From NCBI GenBank assembly GCA_907165275.2, contig OU015675.1, positions 885,501 to 949,500 on the forward strand: a DNA stretch of 64,000 bases, read 5' to 3'. Made by a program: the position numbers and the translations under genes. Shown here piece after piece: positions 42,309 to 54,209 of the stretch (position 1 is its first letter; each line of letters starts with the position of its first letter). The notes beneath the pieces are model-generated. The model made no database searches. It was not told the DNA's origin and was given only the letters and a program-made list of their open reading frames with translations. Origin of the DNA: Zygaena filipendulae (taxonomy: Eukaryota > Arthropoda > Insecta > Lepidoptera > Zygaenidae).

Positions 42309-42500
42309 TCCAACAAATATTTTAAAGTGTGAAAGTGTGGATGTTTGTTACTCAATCACGCAAAAACGGCTGAACGGATTTGGATGAAATTTGGCATGCA
42401 CATTGTCAGGGGTACAGAGAAGGACATAGGATACTTTTGATCCCGGAATTCCCGCGGGAACTCCAAAATTACCGCGGGTGAAACCGCGGGGCACAGCTAG
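42309..42500 (+). mobile_element. Canonical Helitron-like element
   Basis: Near-consensus body from A|TCCAACAAATATTTTAAAGT to a perfect CCGCGG..CCGCGG hairpin and CTAG|T; a young copy. Confidence 0.8.
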
Positions 42501-42504
42501 TAAT

Positions 42505-42652
42505 GTATAAAGGACTGAACAGATTTGAATAAAACTAATCAGACATATTTAAATTAAGTTTTGGACAAAACACAGGATATTTTATATCCGAGCACAGCAA
42601 GTCCTCGAGGAAACCCCGGAATTCAAGCGGGTGAGAACAGCGGTGAGCAGCT
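42505..42652 (+). mobile_element. Helitron-like element, degraded
   Basis: Directly follows the previous copy. AGCGGGTGAGAACAGCGG and GAGCAGCTATAG recall the hairpin and end. Confidence 0.45.
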
Positions 42653-42948
42653 ATAGTGCCCCATAAAACTTCTGTGTAAACAAATCATAAACTCTTGTTT
42701 GTAAGGAGCTAGGGTTATTGTGTATACTATTATTGGAGTTTATTTAACCCATTTATCGGACACTGCTCACCCCAAAAAAACATGATCTTTTAAACCTAGA
42801 AACAGGTTGTTAACACGATTCTAAATATAGTATAGGTAACTTGTATCTAGTTCATTTCAGTTTGAGGATAACTTTACTACAAACAATAACGGTTAATATT
42901 GCTCTAAATTTTTTGTACAAAACTACATTAAACAAAGTCCTCCGCCGC

Positions 42949-43110
42949 ATCTGTCTGTCCATCTGTCTGTGTGTTCGCGATAAACTCAAAAACTTTTTTT
43001 TGTGGACGCAACGGAACGGATTTTTATGTGATTACCACCAATAGATAGGGATATTCAAGGGCAAGGTTATTCGTGCAGTATATCCTGGAATCCCCGCGGG
43101 AACTCTGAAG
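42949..43110 (+). mobile_element. Helitron-like element, 3' truncated
   Basis: CTGTCTGTCCATCTGTCTG, GGAACGGATTTTTATGTG and CCCCGCGGGAACTCTG match the family; the hairpin is missing. Confidence 0.5.
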
Positions 43111-43114
43111 AATT

Positions 43115-44275
43115 TTCAGGTACTGTGTAAGGCATAATGTAGCGAATTTTATCCGCACTTAATATTTTCTTTTTCACTTTCATTTTACCGTTGCTCCACT
43201 GGTTTTTCTACTAAAACGAGTTTATAAAGTTTATTTTACGTCTCTGTTTAATTTTTCAATTATTATAAACATAGAGTTATTAATATAACATCAAGTATCA
43301 ATATATTCCATCCTCCATGACTGTAAACTAAAACAAATAATAAGGTGTCTCAATTCTCAAAAGAAAGTTTATGTTTATTTGAACTTTAGATATTAATATT
43401 TAAGGTTTAAATTTTATTTGAGACACGTGCTTATAACAGCTCAATAAATTATTTCATAGACTATATCCATCAATAAAAACAATTTATTTTGTATATTTGA
43501 ATAGAAAAAAAAATCGGGAATAGACCACCCGGATTTCAAACTGTTTTATAATAACTTCACTATTTTCTAACTGAAAAATGAAAAAGGCGATTTAAATTTT
43601 TATTTTAAATCTTATTTTGTAGATTGAATGAATGTTTTTTTTTTCAATGACTTAAACTCTCCCGGTCAAATGACTAAACATTAAATTTCTTAATAGATTA
43701 CTTCATAACTGCGTTCGTATCCCGAATCTTTTCCAAAACTGCCTTAATTAAATTTAATTAGAAAAAAACAAACTCAACCTTTTGAAACTGACCGTAAGAT
43801 TTAAAATTCGATGAATAAAAGAAGTTCATAGGTGTCATTATAATATGTTTAAGGCACGATTTTTTCTCTCATCACTTCTTAGGTGGTCCATATTATGAAA
43901 TAAGACGTCATTATAAAACATATAATGATGGGGTTATTAGACGATAAACATCTGAGATTAACTGTTGATGGTTTTAGTTATTTTAGTGATGTTGTTTTGG
44001 TTACCCCAGAAATACAGTTAAAGTTACTTTGGGTGGTAGGCGTTGGTTCATTTTAAAATGGATGATTGTCGCTAACATTATAAATGTAAAAGTTTGTGTG
44101 TGTGTTTGTGTGTGTGTTTCCATAATGCTGAAAAGCTTAGAAATTGGAATTTTGATGTTTAGAATGGAGACTCATTAACAGCTTTGCGCAGTGCGAAACT
44201 TTCTTACTAATAGATAGATACGTGTATGTAGGATTAGGTCTCATACATGATACAGGCTTCATGATCTAATACGTA
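43115..44275. other. AT-rich stretch, nothing recognised
   Basis: A short GT run at 44095-44120; otherwise no structure matched. Confidence 0.35.
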
Positions 44276-44280
44276 AAATA

Positions 44281-44360
44281 GTGCATCCAATCTACAAAAT
44301 ATTGCATCCGATCTCCAAAATGTTCCATTCCATAGTCAAAATATTGCATCCAATAGGTAG
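44281..44360. repeat. Degenerate 21-bp tandem repeat
   Basis: About four units built on ATTGCATCCRATCTCCAAAAT at 44281, 44301, 44322 and 44343. Confidence 0.6.
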
Positions 44361-44392
44361 ACCTAGGATATTGCAGATTGGGTCCAAACTCC

Positions 44393-44717
44393 AATAGGGA
44401 TGTTGACTACTTTTGAAAATCAAACTTCTAATTAATCCGTCAGTCAGAAAATAAAAAAACAATAGACACATATTTTTTGCTTTTTCAAATAAATTAAAAT
44501 ATACAGAGATAAAGCGCATTAAAGTTCAGGGTGAGGGGGTCGTGACGTCACAAACCGCTAAAACCGCCATACAAACTGTCCTGTTAGTGACGTCACGCGA
44601 AATTTCAGCTCAGTGTATCGCCGTTATTTTTTGATTACGTAAAAAAATTAAAAATACGTATCCAATATTTTTTATTAGCTTAATCTACAAGAAAAAAAAT
44701 TAGTCAACATGCCCATT
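44393..44717 (-). mobile_element. CRE-bearing MITE, subfamily A
   Basis: Complete reverse copy, AATAGGGATG to CATGCCCATT, two TGACGTCA sites. Confidence 0.8.
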
Positions 44718-45108
44718 GTACTGAGGCATCCAAATAATTATACGTCACCTTGCATCGAAATATGCTATAGGTACCTTCTGCACGTCACCGTCCGGCCACC
44801 CAGCAGATTAACTCCCCAGTCTCCAGCACGTATAATATAACACGTAGCTTGTGTTATTTACGATACAAGCTAATGAAAGCTCCGTCCCCGCTGTCACCAA
44901 TTTCAAGCTTGTCACCTCGGCAACCGATGCCGAGGGCGTGACAGATTGAAACGTAAGATTTTAAACATTCCGCCTTTTTTGCCGCGTCGGTAAAGTCTGC
45001 CTCGGGCCAATGCTCTGGATATTTTAATTAGTTAGTCCCGTATTTTTATGTAGGTACAGTCAGCAGAAGTGATAGATACGTTAACATTTTTGTCAGTATT
45101 CGAACTTT

Positions 45109-45295
45109 ATCAAAGTCAAAGTCAAATCCTTCATTCAAATTTGGCCCATAATGTGGTTCTTTTTGACGTCAATTTAATTACAGTTATTGTGACAGCACCC
45201 ATAAAATATCCACCCTTCACAGCTTCCTAGTGCTATGGCTGAAGAGAAGAAGCTGCGCAACAAACTCTTCAGCAGCACGCTGTCAGTTTAAAGTT
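45109..45295 (-). mobile_element. Possible LINE 3' end with (TTTGAC)n tail
   Basis: AAAGTCAAAGTCAAAT at the left and CTGAAGAGAAGAAGCTGCGC inside. The same head recurs at 33262. Non-coding. Confidence 0.45.
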
Positions 45296-47205
45296 ATAAT
45301 ATAGGTATATCTGTAATATAATTAGTGGTAACTCAACTTACAATTAATTATGTGAGAACAATGAGCCGTACCCAGCAATAAACTACCGTACCTACAGATA
45401 CAGATACATTAGGAGTTAAACTAGGATTATCTATAATAGTAGACCAGACATGACCATGCAGCACCAACTGATATCGATATATCGATACATCGATATTTCA
45501 ATAAGATTCGATGAGTGTTTACATATTATGTTTATTTCTGCAGTTAACTTCACCAGGTTTGTTAACATCCAACTGTGGGTTAGGTAAGGGAAAATTTCAC
45601 AGAAGTTGACGAAATATTTTTTCAGCGACCAAAAGCACATAATTTTTAAACTGTGTACATGTAAAAGTCTTTCTAGAAACCCTAATAAATTTTGTGAAAA
45701 TTTTAAGCAATAACTTTTTGACTCTTTAATCATCGATCAGAGACGCAAAAAAAAAACAACTACTTGTGAAAAACCTGCATTTCTATTCGATTAGTACTTT
45801 TCTTAACTAATAGGTTTTTTTAAACCGGCATTAAGTAGGTACTTATTTCAAGCTTATTTATGAAAGTGGTAACTTTCGACCTAAAGGATGAATTTGGTAC
45901 AAAATACCTAACCTATTTGGTACAAAATCAAAAATTGAGACGATTGGTTTGGATGTGATTTTTTGAAATTTCATTCGTAAAACAATGAATCTGGGTAAAA
46001 AGTAAAAAAGTTTTTGTATAATAGAAACGCTTGTAATTTTTGAAGCGAGGCGCTATTTCCAACAATAAAATTAGCACTCAAAGAACCAGGAAGTACCTAC
46101 CTTACAAGCATTTTTTTACTACACTGCACTTTTTTTTCGTCTCGTTGAACTTCTTCAATTGTTTATTGAATAAAAGAAAAAATAACAAACGATGACTGTG
46201 GATTGCACTAGTATAGGTACTACTCATTGTTATACCCACCTGTTGTGATATCAAGCAGGTAGGTGGTGTCGAGTACAATGCAATTTGTAACAGTTAAGTC
46301 CCTTAACTTTTACTGAAAATACTTTCGACGATCGCTCCAACTAATTGCAAAACAAAATTATCAGTTTCACGCGTTTGCATCTAATAAGTAGTACATCAAA
46401 TTCCAGAACGTGTCGGTATGTTTCTGATGGTTAAACAAAGCCGCAGTAGATATTTAGGTTAAATTCTTTTTCAATGAAATTCATTTACTTTCCATCTGTA
46501 TCATTGTACAGACTATGGTCAAAAAATAGATTCAGTTGGCTCCCACATACTCTTGGTGTTAAGTCTGGAATATAATTAGAGTAATTAAAACCATTTAACT
46601 TTGTTGCTTCAATTGCATCTTTCAGTCATTAAGCAAGCCCATAAAACATGATGGTGACAAGATTAAAAAATAATTTGTGTTTAAGTCGTAAAGTAATTTT
46701 GTATCGGTGATAAACTAATGGGTAGGTAGTTAATCTTGTTCGGTCGGAAATAACTTAAAACTACCTACATATTTCGTGATAACGTTCTCACGTCATAGCT
46801 TTTTTATTATGAAATTTCGCACATATTTGTTTTGGCCAGTGTCAAGTCATATTTTTTTTTTTATTGATCCTGCTGCCCGGTTAGAAACTACAATCCATGT
46901 TTTTGATTGCAACTTTTGGCGGCATTTGAGCAAAATGGGCGTCAGTTTTATTTTTTTGTTTTACAAATTATTTTATCATGGTTAATATTGTGTAAACGTG
47001 GTGAAACTTGTATAATAGTGATCCATTAGTGATGAACAGTGCATGGAAACAGTGGAATAAGATGAAATGGGGTGTTCGCTGGGAGGTTATCGTTTTACTA
47101 TATAACTTTCTAAGAGCATTCCATTAAGGTCCAATTGCGAAGGATTGCTTCCAGAAGTCCCGGGAAAGCATCAAACTTATCTCACCGATGTATTTTGGAA
47201 AAGAA
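45296..47205. other. Long stretch with nothing recognised
   Basis: Contains a cluster of ATCGAT motifs at 45470-45500 and AT-rich sequence. Open frames of 69-100 codons show no domain. Confidence 0.35.
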
Positions 47206-47209
47206 AAAC

Positions 47210-47600
47210 ATACGAACTGGCTGCATAGACTTAGATTCTTTTGCCATTCCCATAAGGGGTAAATTTTAGAAAAAAAAGTTTCCGATTGCAAAATCATTGT
47301 TGGAACTCTCTGCGTATATAACTAGGTACGCCGGAGGAATCAGCTCGAAACGCCCTATTATATCATCATGTATCTTATCTACGTATAAAAAACCCGCTAC
47401 TGGGAAACCATATTTTCCAATACAGCACCGTAAAACCCAAAAATCTCCTTTTAGCCGGTTAACTTTCTGATAAAAATTCGAATCCGCATTCTTCAACCAA
47501 TATACGAACGTCTCACCAAATAACTTATTAAGCACAACTATGGCTTGATTGGAAGAAATTGTCCTATAAAGTTTATCCACTACTAGAAGACGATATAGCA
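47210..47600. other. Old repeat plus an unrecognised minus-strand frame
   Basis: 47210-47275 matches 2560-2640. A 112-codon minus-strand frame (47266-47604) follows; it has no domain or motif I recognise and is probably chance or relic. Confidence 0.3.
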
Positions 47601-47609
47601 TCAATATCT

Positions 47610-47703
47610 ACTGTGAAAAAGCGAGACACACTTATTATAATTATATAGCATCCTCTCGCTTTTTCAATGGCTACCATAAGGTTTATAATGAAATGGTAGC
47701 CTA
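47610..47703. repeat. Two consecutive hairpins
   Basis: TGAAAAAGCGAGA is mirrored by TCTCGCTTTTTCA around a ~35-nt loop, and GGCTACCAT is mirrored by ATGGTAGCC immediately after. Confidence 0.5.
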
Positions 47704-47969
47704 GTTTTAGATGGATGTGAAATTGGATAAGTGCACGCGTGAATAGTGAATCTAATTGATTTTTAATAGCCTTTTGTTTAAAATTAGTTTAAATGTCAAG
47801 GCTCTTACTAAAAAGTCTAAAACCTTGGCATCTGGAGTGCTTATGGCGGGAATTAAAGGTGGCGGTTCGGTCATTTATTTTCATGTCGATAAAAAATGGT
47901 TAAAAAAATGGATTTTGCTGTATTGTACAATAATTTTTAAAGTGACGGTTTTTTATATGCTCAAGAAGA

Positions 47970-48276
47970 TATACACACCGGCAGAATTAGCGGAACATAA
48001 AAAGGCAGAGTATAGAAATAATAACATATATGTATTAAAACAAATTATTATCAGGCATGAAGTAATAAACTAATATACATCTTTTAACATCGACTTTAAG
48101 AAGTTTTTAGTTAAATTTTATTAAAAGTAATCAAAATTTAAAAAAAAAAATCTCTAGTTTGTGAGAACACAGACAATGTTGCAAATAAAAGTTGAATCAC
48201 GAAGGGGAAACACACGTTATCAATCGTTCATTTATTTAGTGTTAAAAACACAGTAATCTTTAATTTGCAAGAAATA
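47970..48276 (+). repeat. Single-arm copy of the 6772 fold-back family
   Basis: ATACACACCGGCAGAATTAG through AACATCGACTTTAAGAAG and GTGAGAACACAGACAATG, nearly identical to 6772-7070. Includes the coding-like AELAEHKKAEYRNN segment, here in a frame starting upstream at 47756. Confidence 0.65.
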
Positions 48277-48452
48277 ATTAGGTATGTAGTTCATGGAGTG
48301 TGGGGTTAAGTAGGTACACCAATGTTTGAACATGTCATCACGCCTGACCGATTACAGAGTTTCACCGATATAGATTCTCTCCAAATGAACTGCACAAAGT
48401 TGTGACCCTTTATTATATAGAATGTCTTTGGTTTTGACATATTTATGTTTTA

Positions 48453-48751
48453 CTAGCTGTGCCCCGCGGTTTCACTCGCGTGAGTTTCGAACTCTAAAGT
48501 AGCCTAATTTACTCCTTATAACATCAGCTAATTAGCAGTGAAAGTCCCGTCACAATTAGTCCAACCTTTTCGGAGACTCACCCGCGTGAGTTTCGGAATT
48601 CCCGCAGGAACTCTCAGCTTTTTTTATACAAACCTTGTTCTGACAATAATGAACACAAAAAAAAAGAATTATCCAATTTGGTGCAGTCGTTTGGAAGTTA
48701 TGCGATCACATAGGTAGGTACATTTCGGCGATTCATTTTTATTTATATAGA
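48453..48751 (-). mobile_element. Helitron-like element with duplicated 3' region
   Basis: A|CTAG, perfect GCGTGAGTTTC core seen twice (48479 and 48587), ending ATTTATATAGA|T. About 299 bp, longer than usual because of the partial duplication. Confidence 0.65.
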
Positions 48752-49066
48752 TGCATGTTTTCTAACGTTCCAAATATTACGTATCACGCGCGGTGTCCAA
48801 ACTGAGGCGAGACCGGTTGACCCACAGAACAGAAAATACTCGTAACAGATAGAAGGGCCATCAACTTAGTTTAATATGAAAACAGATGAAAACCAGTGTC
48901 GCCGGGTGATTTTCGGACACAAAACTATTCATCACGCACTAAAAATTAACGTAAACAAATGTATTAAACGCTTATTTTTTTACTTAGTCACTGTTTTCAA
49001 AATTCATAGTGTTGAATGATGCGGTAAATATTATACTTGGGTAGGCAGCAAAAGAAGTTTTGGGCA

Positions 49067-49088
49067 AGTTAGAGCATTTGCTCTAACT
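49067..49088. repeat. Perfect 22-bp palindrome
   Basis: AGTTAGAGCA and its exact inverse flank a two-base TT/TT centre. Confidence 0.65.
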
Positions 49089-49332
49089 CCCTTTGCAACT
49101 GTGGCGCGCCTGCCCCGCCTACATGTCCTCTCTAGTTAATTTATTTGCTCTGTGGGTTGAACCAACAGTTAAATAAACATGCGCCAGTTACAATAACACA
49201 CTGAACGAATCGCACCGAAAAAAGTTTCGACTAGCCAAGTTGACAATCTTCATTAACGCATTGAAACCCAAGGAACGAATCGTCATGTCAGACACGCGGT
49301 CACACAAAATCGTTTCAGTTTTGCGTGACCAC

Positions 49333-49368
49333 GCGACGTGACGTGACGTGACGTGACGTGACGTGACG
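49333..49368. repeat. (ACGTG)n pentanucleotide repeat
   Basis: About seven units of GACGT; a run of half-CRE sites. Confidence 0.8.
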
Positions 49369-49404
49369 ATTCCGTTTATTAGTTTTGTATGCGTTAATTA
49401 TGTA

Positions 49405-49519
49405 GGTGTAAGTGAAAGAATGTTTAAAATCGGTCAGTAGTTTTTGAGTTAAGTCAACCGTAACAAACAAACAAACAAAATATCAAATCTATTCCATTTA
49501 TACCTATAATATTAGTTTA
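49405..49519 (-). mobile_element. Helitron-like 5' half
   Basis: AATCGGTCAGTAGTTTTTGA, (CAAA)n and ACCTATAATATTAGTTTAGA end; the hairpin half is absent. Confidence 0.55.
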
Positions 49520-49811
49520 GATATTTTTTTTGTCTTTTTACCAAATTTACAGTAAAAATAATTTAAGGTTGGTTATTATCGCAATCGGTTCAGTGAAAGT
49601 TAGATAACATGACAATTCGGAGAATGATTTATGAAAGCAACTTATAAATACATCAGCTAGTATGGTAGTATGCAATTAAACTAAAGTTATATAACACTGA
49701 ACTTGTTGATTACAACAAAAAACATATTCTATCGCTCAATTCATTCGCCCCCTGTCGGCCCACTGTGATGGATCGATTCGCCCCACTCACTGCGCTCGCG
49801 CAGCTTTTAAA

Positions 49812-50049
49812 TGGACATAGATAAGCAATAGTGTGTTAACCCACACTGGAGATATTTTGAGTAAAACGTGTTTTAAAAGTAGGAGCGCCATTTTGTGTCA
49901 ACATTTTTTATGTTCAATATTTAGTTACATATTTAAGCAATGTAATAAGGTAAACACACATTAAAAAAACGTTCCCTAACTCTCAATAAATCGTTCTGAA
50001 TCAATAACTTAATTTTGTGGGTTAACACGTTATTGCTTATCTGCGTCCA
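49812..50049 (+). mobile_element. TIR MITE of the GGAC..GTCC family
   Basis: TGGACATAGATAAGCAATAG to TATTGCTTATCTGCGTCCA, very close to 20359. Confidence 0.75.
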
Positions 50050-50094
50050 AATACAGTAGCCGTCGCGTTGGATCCATCTACCTATTTATTTTCT

Positions 50095-50274
50095 AACTGT
50101 ACCTACCCCGCAATTTCACCCGCGTGGTTTTCGGAGTTCCCGCTGGAGTTCCGGAATGAAAAGTACCCCATGTCCGTCTCAATGCAAAACTTCATCATGA
50201 TCCGTTGAGCCGTTGAGGAATGAAATCTTAAAAACAAACATTCAAAGTCACTTTTATTTTTATAGTAGTAAGGA
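50095..50274 (-). mobile_element. Helitron-like element, head-to-tail pair unit 1
   Basis: CCCCGCAATTTCACCCGCG hairpin, CATGTCCGTCTCAATGC, 5' end TTTATAGTAGTAAGGA at 50274 touching the next CTAG. Confidence 0.65.
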
Positions 50275-50470
50275 CTAGCTGTGCCCCGCGGTTTCACCCG
50301 CGTTAATTTCAGAGATCCCGCGGGAATTTCAGGATAAAAAGTAGTCTAAGTTACTCCTTATAACATCAGCTATCTGCTAGTGAAAGTCCCGTTAAAATCG
50401 GTCCAGCCGTTTTAGAGATAAGCCGGAACAATCAGGCAGACAGACAGAAAAAAATAAAAAAAATGATTTT
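50275..50470 (-). mobile_element. Helitron-like element, head-to-tail pair unit 2
   Basis: CTAG at 50275 with no gap from the previous copy, CCCGCGGTTTCACCCGCG hairpin, CTCCTTATAACATCAGCTAT; 5' end decayed. Confidence 0.7.
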
Positions 50471-50641
50471 TTTATTTAACTACCACAGATACATTGGCAT
50501 GCATTTATTGAATAGTTAATTTGAAATTACAAACAGACTTTTGCACGATTCTCTTAAAGATTGCAGTCTACATTGTATTTTTTTTTCTGTCTATTGCTTT
50601 TCACCATGAAATCCATAAAACCATGAAAATGATAGGATATT

Positions 50642-50845
50642 TGGACAAAGATAAGCAATAGTGTGTTAACCCACACGGAGAAATTTTGAGTAAATCGTAT
50701 TTTGAAAGTTAAATATTTAGTTAAACATTTAAGCAATGTAATAAGGCAAACACATAATGAAAAAATGCTCCCTAACTCTCAATAAATCGTTCTGAATCAA
50801 TAACTTAAGTTTGTGGGTTAACATGTTATTGCTTATCTGCGTCCA
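50642..50845 (+). mobile_element. TIR MITE of the GGAC..GTCC family, internally deleted
   Basis: Same ends as 49812 but lacks the AGCGCCATTTTGTGTC block, so is about 35 bp shorter. Confidence 0.75.
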
Positions 50846-50851
50846 CTTCTA

Positions 50852-50911
50852 TAATTCCGGAATTCCCGCATGAAGTCCAAAAACGCGGGTGAATCCGCGT
50901 AGAACAGGTAC
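50852..50911 (+). mobile_element. Helitron-like 3' fragment
   Basis: CCGGAATTCCCGCATGAAGT and ACGCGGGTGAATCCGCGTAG remain. Confidence 0.45.
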
Positions 50912-51184
50912 TGTTATATAAAATTACTGTTTATTATTATTATATTGGTGTATTACCTCAATAACTCGATGGTTACTCATCATAAAGCGCATGCAGCAGC
51001 GACAACATATTTGTTTTTGTAACTTTTCTCGGAAATCCAGTCTCCAACTGACAACGTTGTATTGACCACTCTTTCATACATTTAAGTTAGACGTGACACG
51101 ACATTTTTTTGTAACGAAATGTATTCGTCACGATCTCAGAGTGAACAAAACTTCGAGGGTTATGACAATATGACGTGTTGACTG

Positions 51185-51250
51185 TTGATCGTAACGAGCA
51201 TCGAACCCACAGCTGTATAGTGCATACGTGCAGTCCGTTAGTAAAGAACG
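51185..51250 (-). mobile_element. tRNA-like SINE scrap
   Basis: Minus-strand GGGTTCGATGCTC resembles a B box, preceded by an anticodon-arm-like segment. No tail or closed acceptor stem. Confidence 0.3.
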
Positions 51251-51295
51251 CTTTAAAATTAGAGACGTGCTAAATTTCATTTGAAACAAAACTCT

Positions 51296-51440
51296 AACGG
51301 GCGTAGGTACTCAGAGTCGTTTTAATGATTACTTAATTTTAAGTTAAGATTTTAAAAACAAAATTGGCGCAATCAGGGACGTTAATTTAATTAATGTTAA
51401 TTGACATTTGACTAATTAAGTTACCTTTAGTTTGAGGGCT
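51296..51440. mobile_element. Harbinger-type MITE, one arm
   Basis: ACTCAGAGTCGTTTTAATGA and ATTAATGTTAATTGACAT match the left arm of 7908; the right arm is missing. Confidence 0.55.
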
Positions 51441-51542
51441 TTTAACCCCCGTCCCCTTTTTGTAGTGGCGGAAGATAAAAACCACAGAATGGTCGGTAGG
51501 TACTTTGGTAAGGCAAAACTCGTGCGAATTTGAGCGGAACAG

Positions 51543-51850
51543 GGGCCCTTATTCACTACTAGCTGTGCCCCGCGGTTTCACCCGCGTGAAAGGTACAAGG
51601 ATACAACCACCTTTTTCCCCGACATCCGATTTCAATGAAACAAAGCCTATATGTAGCTCCAGGCTTAAGCTTAATCTACCTGTTAAAACCGCATGAAAAT
51701 CAGTTCAGTAGATTCAGAGATTATCGTGAACAGACAGACAGACAGACAGAAAATATTATTAAAAACCCTTTGATTAATTATATTTAATCAAAGTAAAAAC
51801 CCTTTTTTTGTGGTTGGTTACTCTTCTTTTATCGCTCCCTGTCAGTTTTT
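51543..51850. repeat. Inverted copy of the 31595-31860 composite
   Basis: GGGCCCTTATTCACT at 51543, a minus-strand Helitron-like copy (CTAG at 51559 to about 51775), then AAAAACCCTTTTTTTGTGGT and CCCTGTCAGTTTTT, all in the same relative order as at 31.6-31.86 kb. Confidence 0.7.
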
Positions 51851-51854
51851 AACC

Positions 51855-52510
51855 GACTTCCAAATAAGAGGAGGTTATGCATTCGGCTGTATGTATGTTA
51901 TAATATTAGTAGGATTAATATTGTATGCAATGATCTAGTACCTACACATAGTAGGCAGTAGCAAGGCCTAGTATATTATTATATTATCTGTGGCTAGGCA
52001 CAATTAAGTCTTGCTTGGGACAAGATGGCGTTAATGTCCAACCTCTTTATGTACCTATATGTTTATTTGTCCTTAAAACTGAGTTGATAAAATATATTCA
52101 ATAATAGGTAGGATAGATCTATTAATGTTTTTTACAATGAAATTCGAAGGCGTGCTTCAGCCTTCAACTTGTTTTTGTGTACGGTCTCCGTTTGATGTGT
52201 ATTGTGTACCTAATATTATGTATAAACTGACTCATTACTTCATTGCTATACCAAATTGTTGTAAATCTATACCTAATCCTGGATATAAAACTTGTCTGTT
52301 TGTTTGTTACGCTGTCATGCTGCAGTGACTGCTTGATTGGATGTCAGTTCGAGTCACGATTTCTCCTCGAACTTGCAAGTGTATGCGATTGCTTGCGCAG
52401 TACACTGTTCTTTTTACTTTTTTTATCAATTTCAAGGGACGTTTGTTCATTCGGAATGGTTGAAAGTGAAAATGAATGTAAAGGAGTATGGCAGTAGGGA
52501 TGTCGAGTTT
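51855..52510. other. Stretch with nothing firm
   Basis: AACCGACTTCCAAATAAGAG at 51851 is a head scrap of the 20894 family. No gene. Confidence 0.35.
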
Positions 52511-52513
52511 TCA

Positions 52514-52744
52514 TCGTACTAATATTATAAACGCGAAAGTTTGTAAGAATGTATGGATGGATGGATGGATGGATGGACGGATGGAAGTTTGTTACTCTTT
52601 CACGCAAAAACTACTGGATGGATTTAAGTGAAACTTAACAATAAAATAGCTTATACATCAGATTAACACATAGGGTACTTTTTATCCCGGAATTCCCGCG
52701 GGAACTTTGAAATTAACGCGGGTGAAACCGCGGGGCACAACTAG
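52514..52744 (+). mobile_element. Helitron-like element with internal (ATGG)n
   Basis: A|TCGTACTAATATTATAAACG to CTAG|T, near-consensus 3' half, with a (GGAT)n microsatellite at 52551-52582 near the 5' end. Confidence 0.8.
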
Positions 52745-52745
52745 T

Positions 52746-53990
52746 TACAACATAAAAATTTGTACAGTTGGGAAGAAAAATGTATGTGCACATACAAAGT
52801 TCACTGCACACCAATATTAGATAGGCAGTCAACCCAAGCATGACCCATCACCCAAGCACCGGGCTTAAAACCAAAAAAGTCTGGGGGGTTTACGAACTTT
52901 TATAGAGTTTAAACCCAAGCACCGAGCTTAAACAGAGTTGTTTGCCCATTTAGGTTCACACCAGACGTAACCTAGAAATTTTGTTCATTATAACTTAAAT
53001 GAACAAATTATTGGATTAAATTAAATTACAATATTATCAACGAACGAGGTATAAAAAAACATATACCTAATTAAGTGTTTTTTTCTCTTTTATTGACTCA
53101 ATACATTACAGCACCAGTCTAATAGAAATGATCAATATAAACCATATCCCAAATATTTTTTCGTTTTAATTTCGATCTTACTTACTGTATGTAAAGTCGT
53201 AATTACAACGGACGTTTCAGTGTTACTTACTAGGCTCCTAGCACACTATATACCTAAAATACTTGGTACCTATACATGCCTGTTGTAAAGAATATAAAAA
53301 GGAAATAAAAAAACAAAAGTTTTCGTGCTCTGTGAAATTAATTGTAATGTATTTTTTGATAAGCAAATCTCAAGGCTATAGTCAACAATCTAGCTAGGTA
53401 TAGATATCTATCCATTTGTATTTCAATTAGTTAAACAAATACTTGTAAAAATATCTATTTGAATAACTTATCTGCTAGTTTTTAAACATCACAATATAAT
53501 AAGAAAAGGAAATGCGTCATGTTGGGTGTTCGCACATCAGATATCGACGGAATTCGGTAACCCCTGGACCTTGCTGTGGTGATAGTTCAAACATCTGTGG
53601 CTCAAACATTTTTTGACCCAGGGAAAATCCATCATGGATACTACTGTTCCCAGGTCGGAGCGGTGGTTATGTGGGACTCTGCCCTGAGGAGGGTGACCTA
53701 CCCACTAAAAGTTCCTAGGGAGTTTCTAGCGTGCGGTAGGGCCCCGCGATCGATAAGGGCCCCCCTCAGATCAAATACAAAATCCCTAGTTTCTGTCAGA
53801 TCACCAAACGATAACCAATATTTACTACCAAATACTTATATAATTCGAAGAAATCGAACCTAAATTACTGACTACAATATCAACTTACTAGCTTTTACAT
53901 GCGCGAAGCTATTTTACTGTGATTTTTTATAAAAATAAGTATTTAACCTTGTTTTTCTACTTTCTTTGTCTATTCTAACAAAACTACTCG
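52746..53990. other. Stretch with nothing recognised
   Basis: An imperfect ~65-bp direct repeat with CCCAAGCACCG at 52850 and 52915. A 95-codon frame at 53576-53863 in a GC-richer patch has no domain I know. Confidence 0.35.
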
Positions 53991-53994
53991 GTTT

Positions 53995-54205
53995 AACTCG
54001 CGATAATTAAGAAGTTCCCGCGGAATTGTTCCATACAAACTTTGCAACCCCTTAGGGGTTGAATTTTCAAAAATCCTTATTGGATGCCTACGTTACACAA
54101 AGAACACACCCTCCAAGTTACAGGTTTCTACGATTAGCGGTTTAGGCTGTGCGTTGATCCATCAGTCATTCAGGAAAAAGCATTTTATATGTATAGATAG
54201 ATGGT
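53995..54205 (-). mobile_element. Helitron-like element, fourth subfamily
   Basis: AACTCGCGATAATTAAGAAG, CCCCTTAGGGGTTGAATTTT and GCGTTGATCCATCAGTCATT match 12838 in reverse. Hairpin partial, CTAG lost. Confidence 0.6.
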
Positions 54206-54209
54206 GCGG

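Larger units (their letters stand above)
48755..49400. other. Stretch with small repeats
   Basis: Holds the palindrome at 49067-49088, a relic shared with 2827-2915, and the (ACGTG)n run. No gene. Confidence 0.4.

Noticed and set aside
47266..47604. 112-codon minus-strand protein
   Set aside because: No motif, no homologous frame elsewhere in the window and no start context; kept only as a comment.
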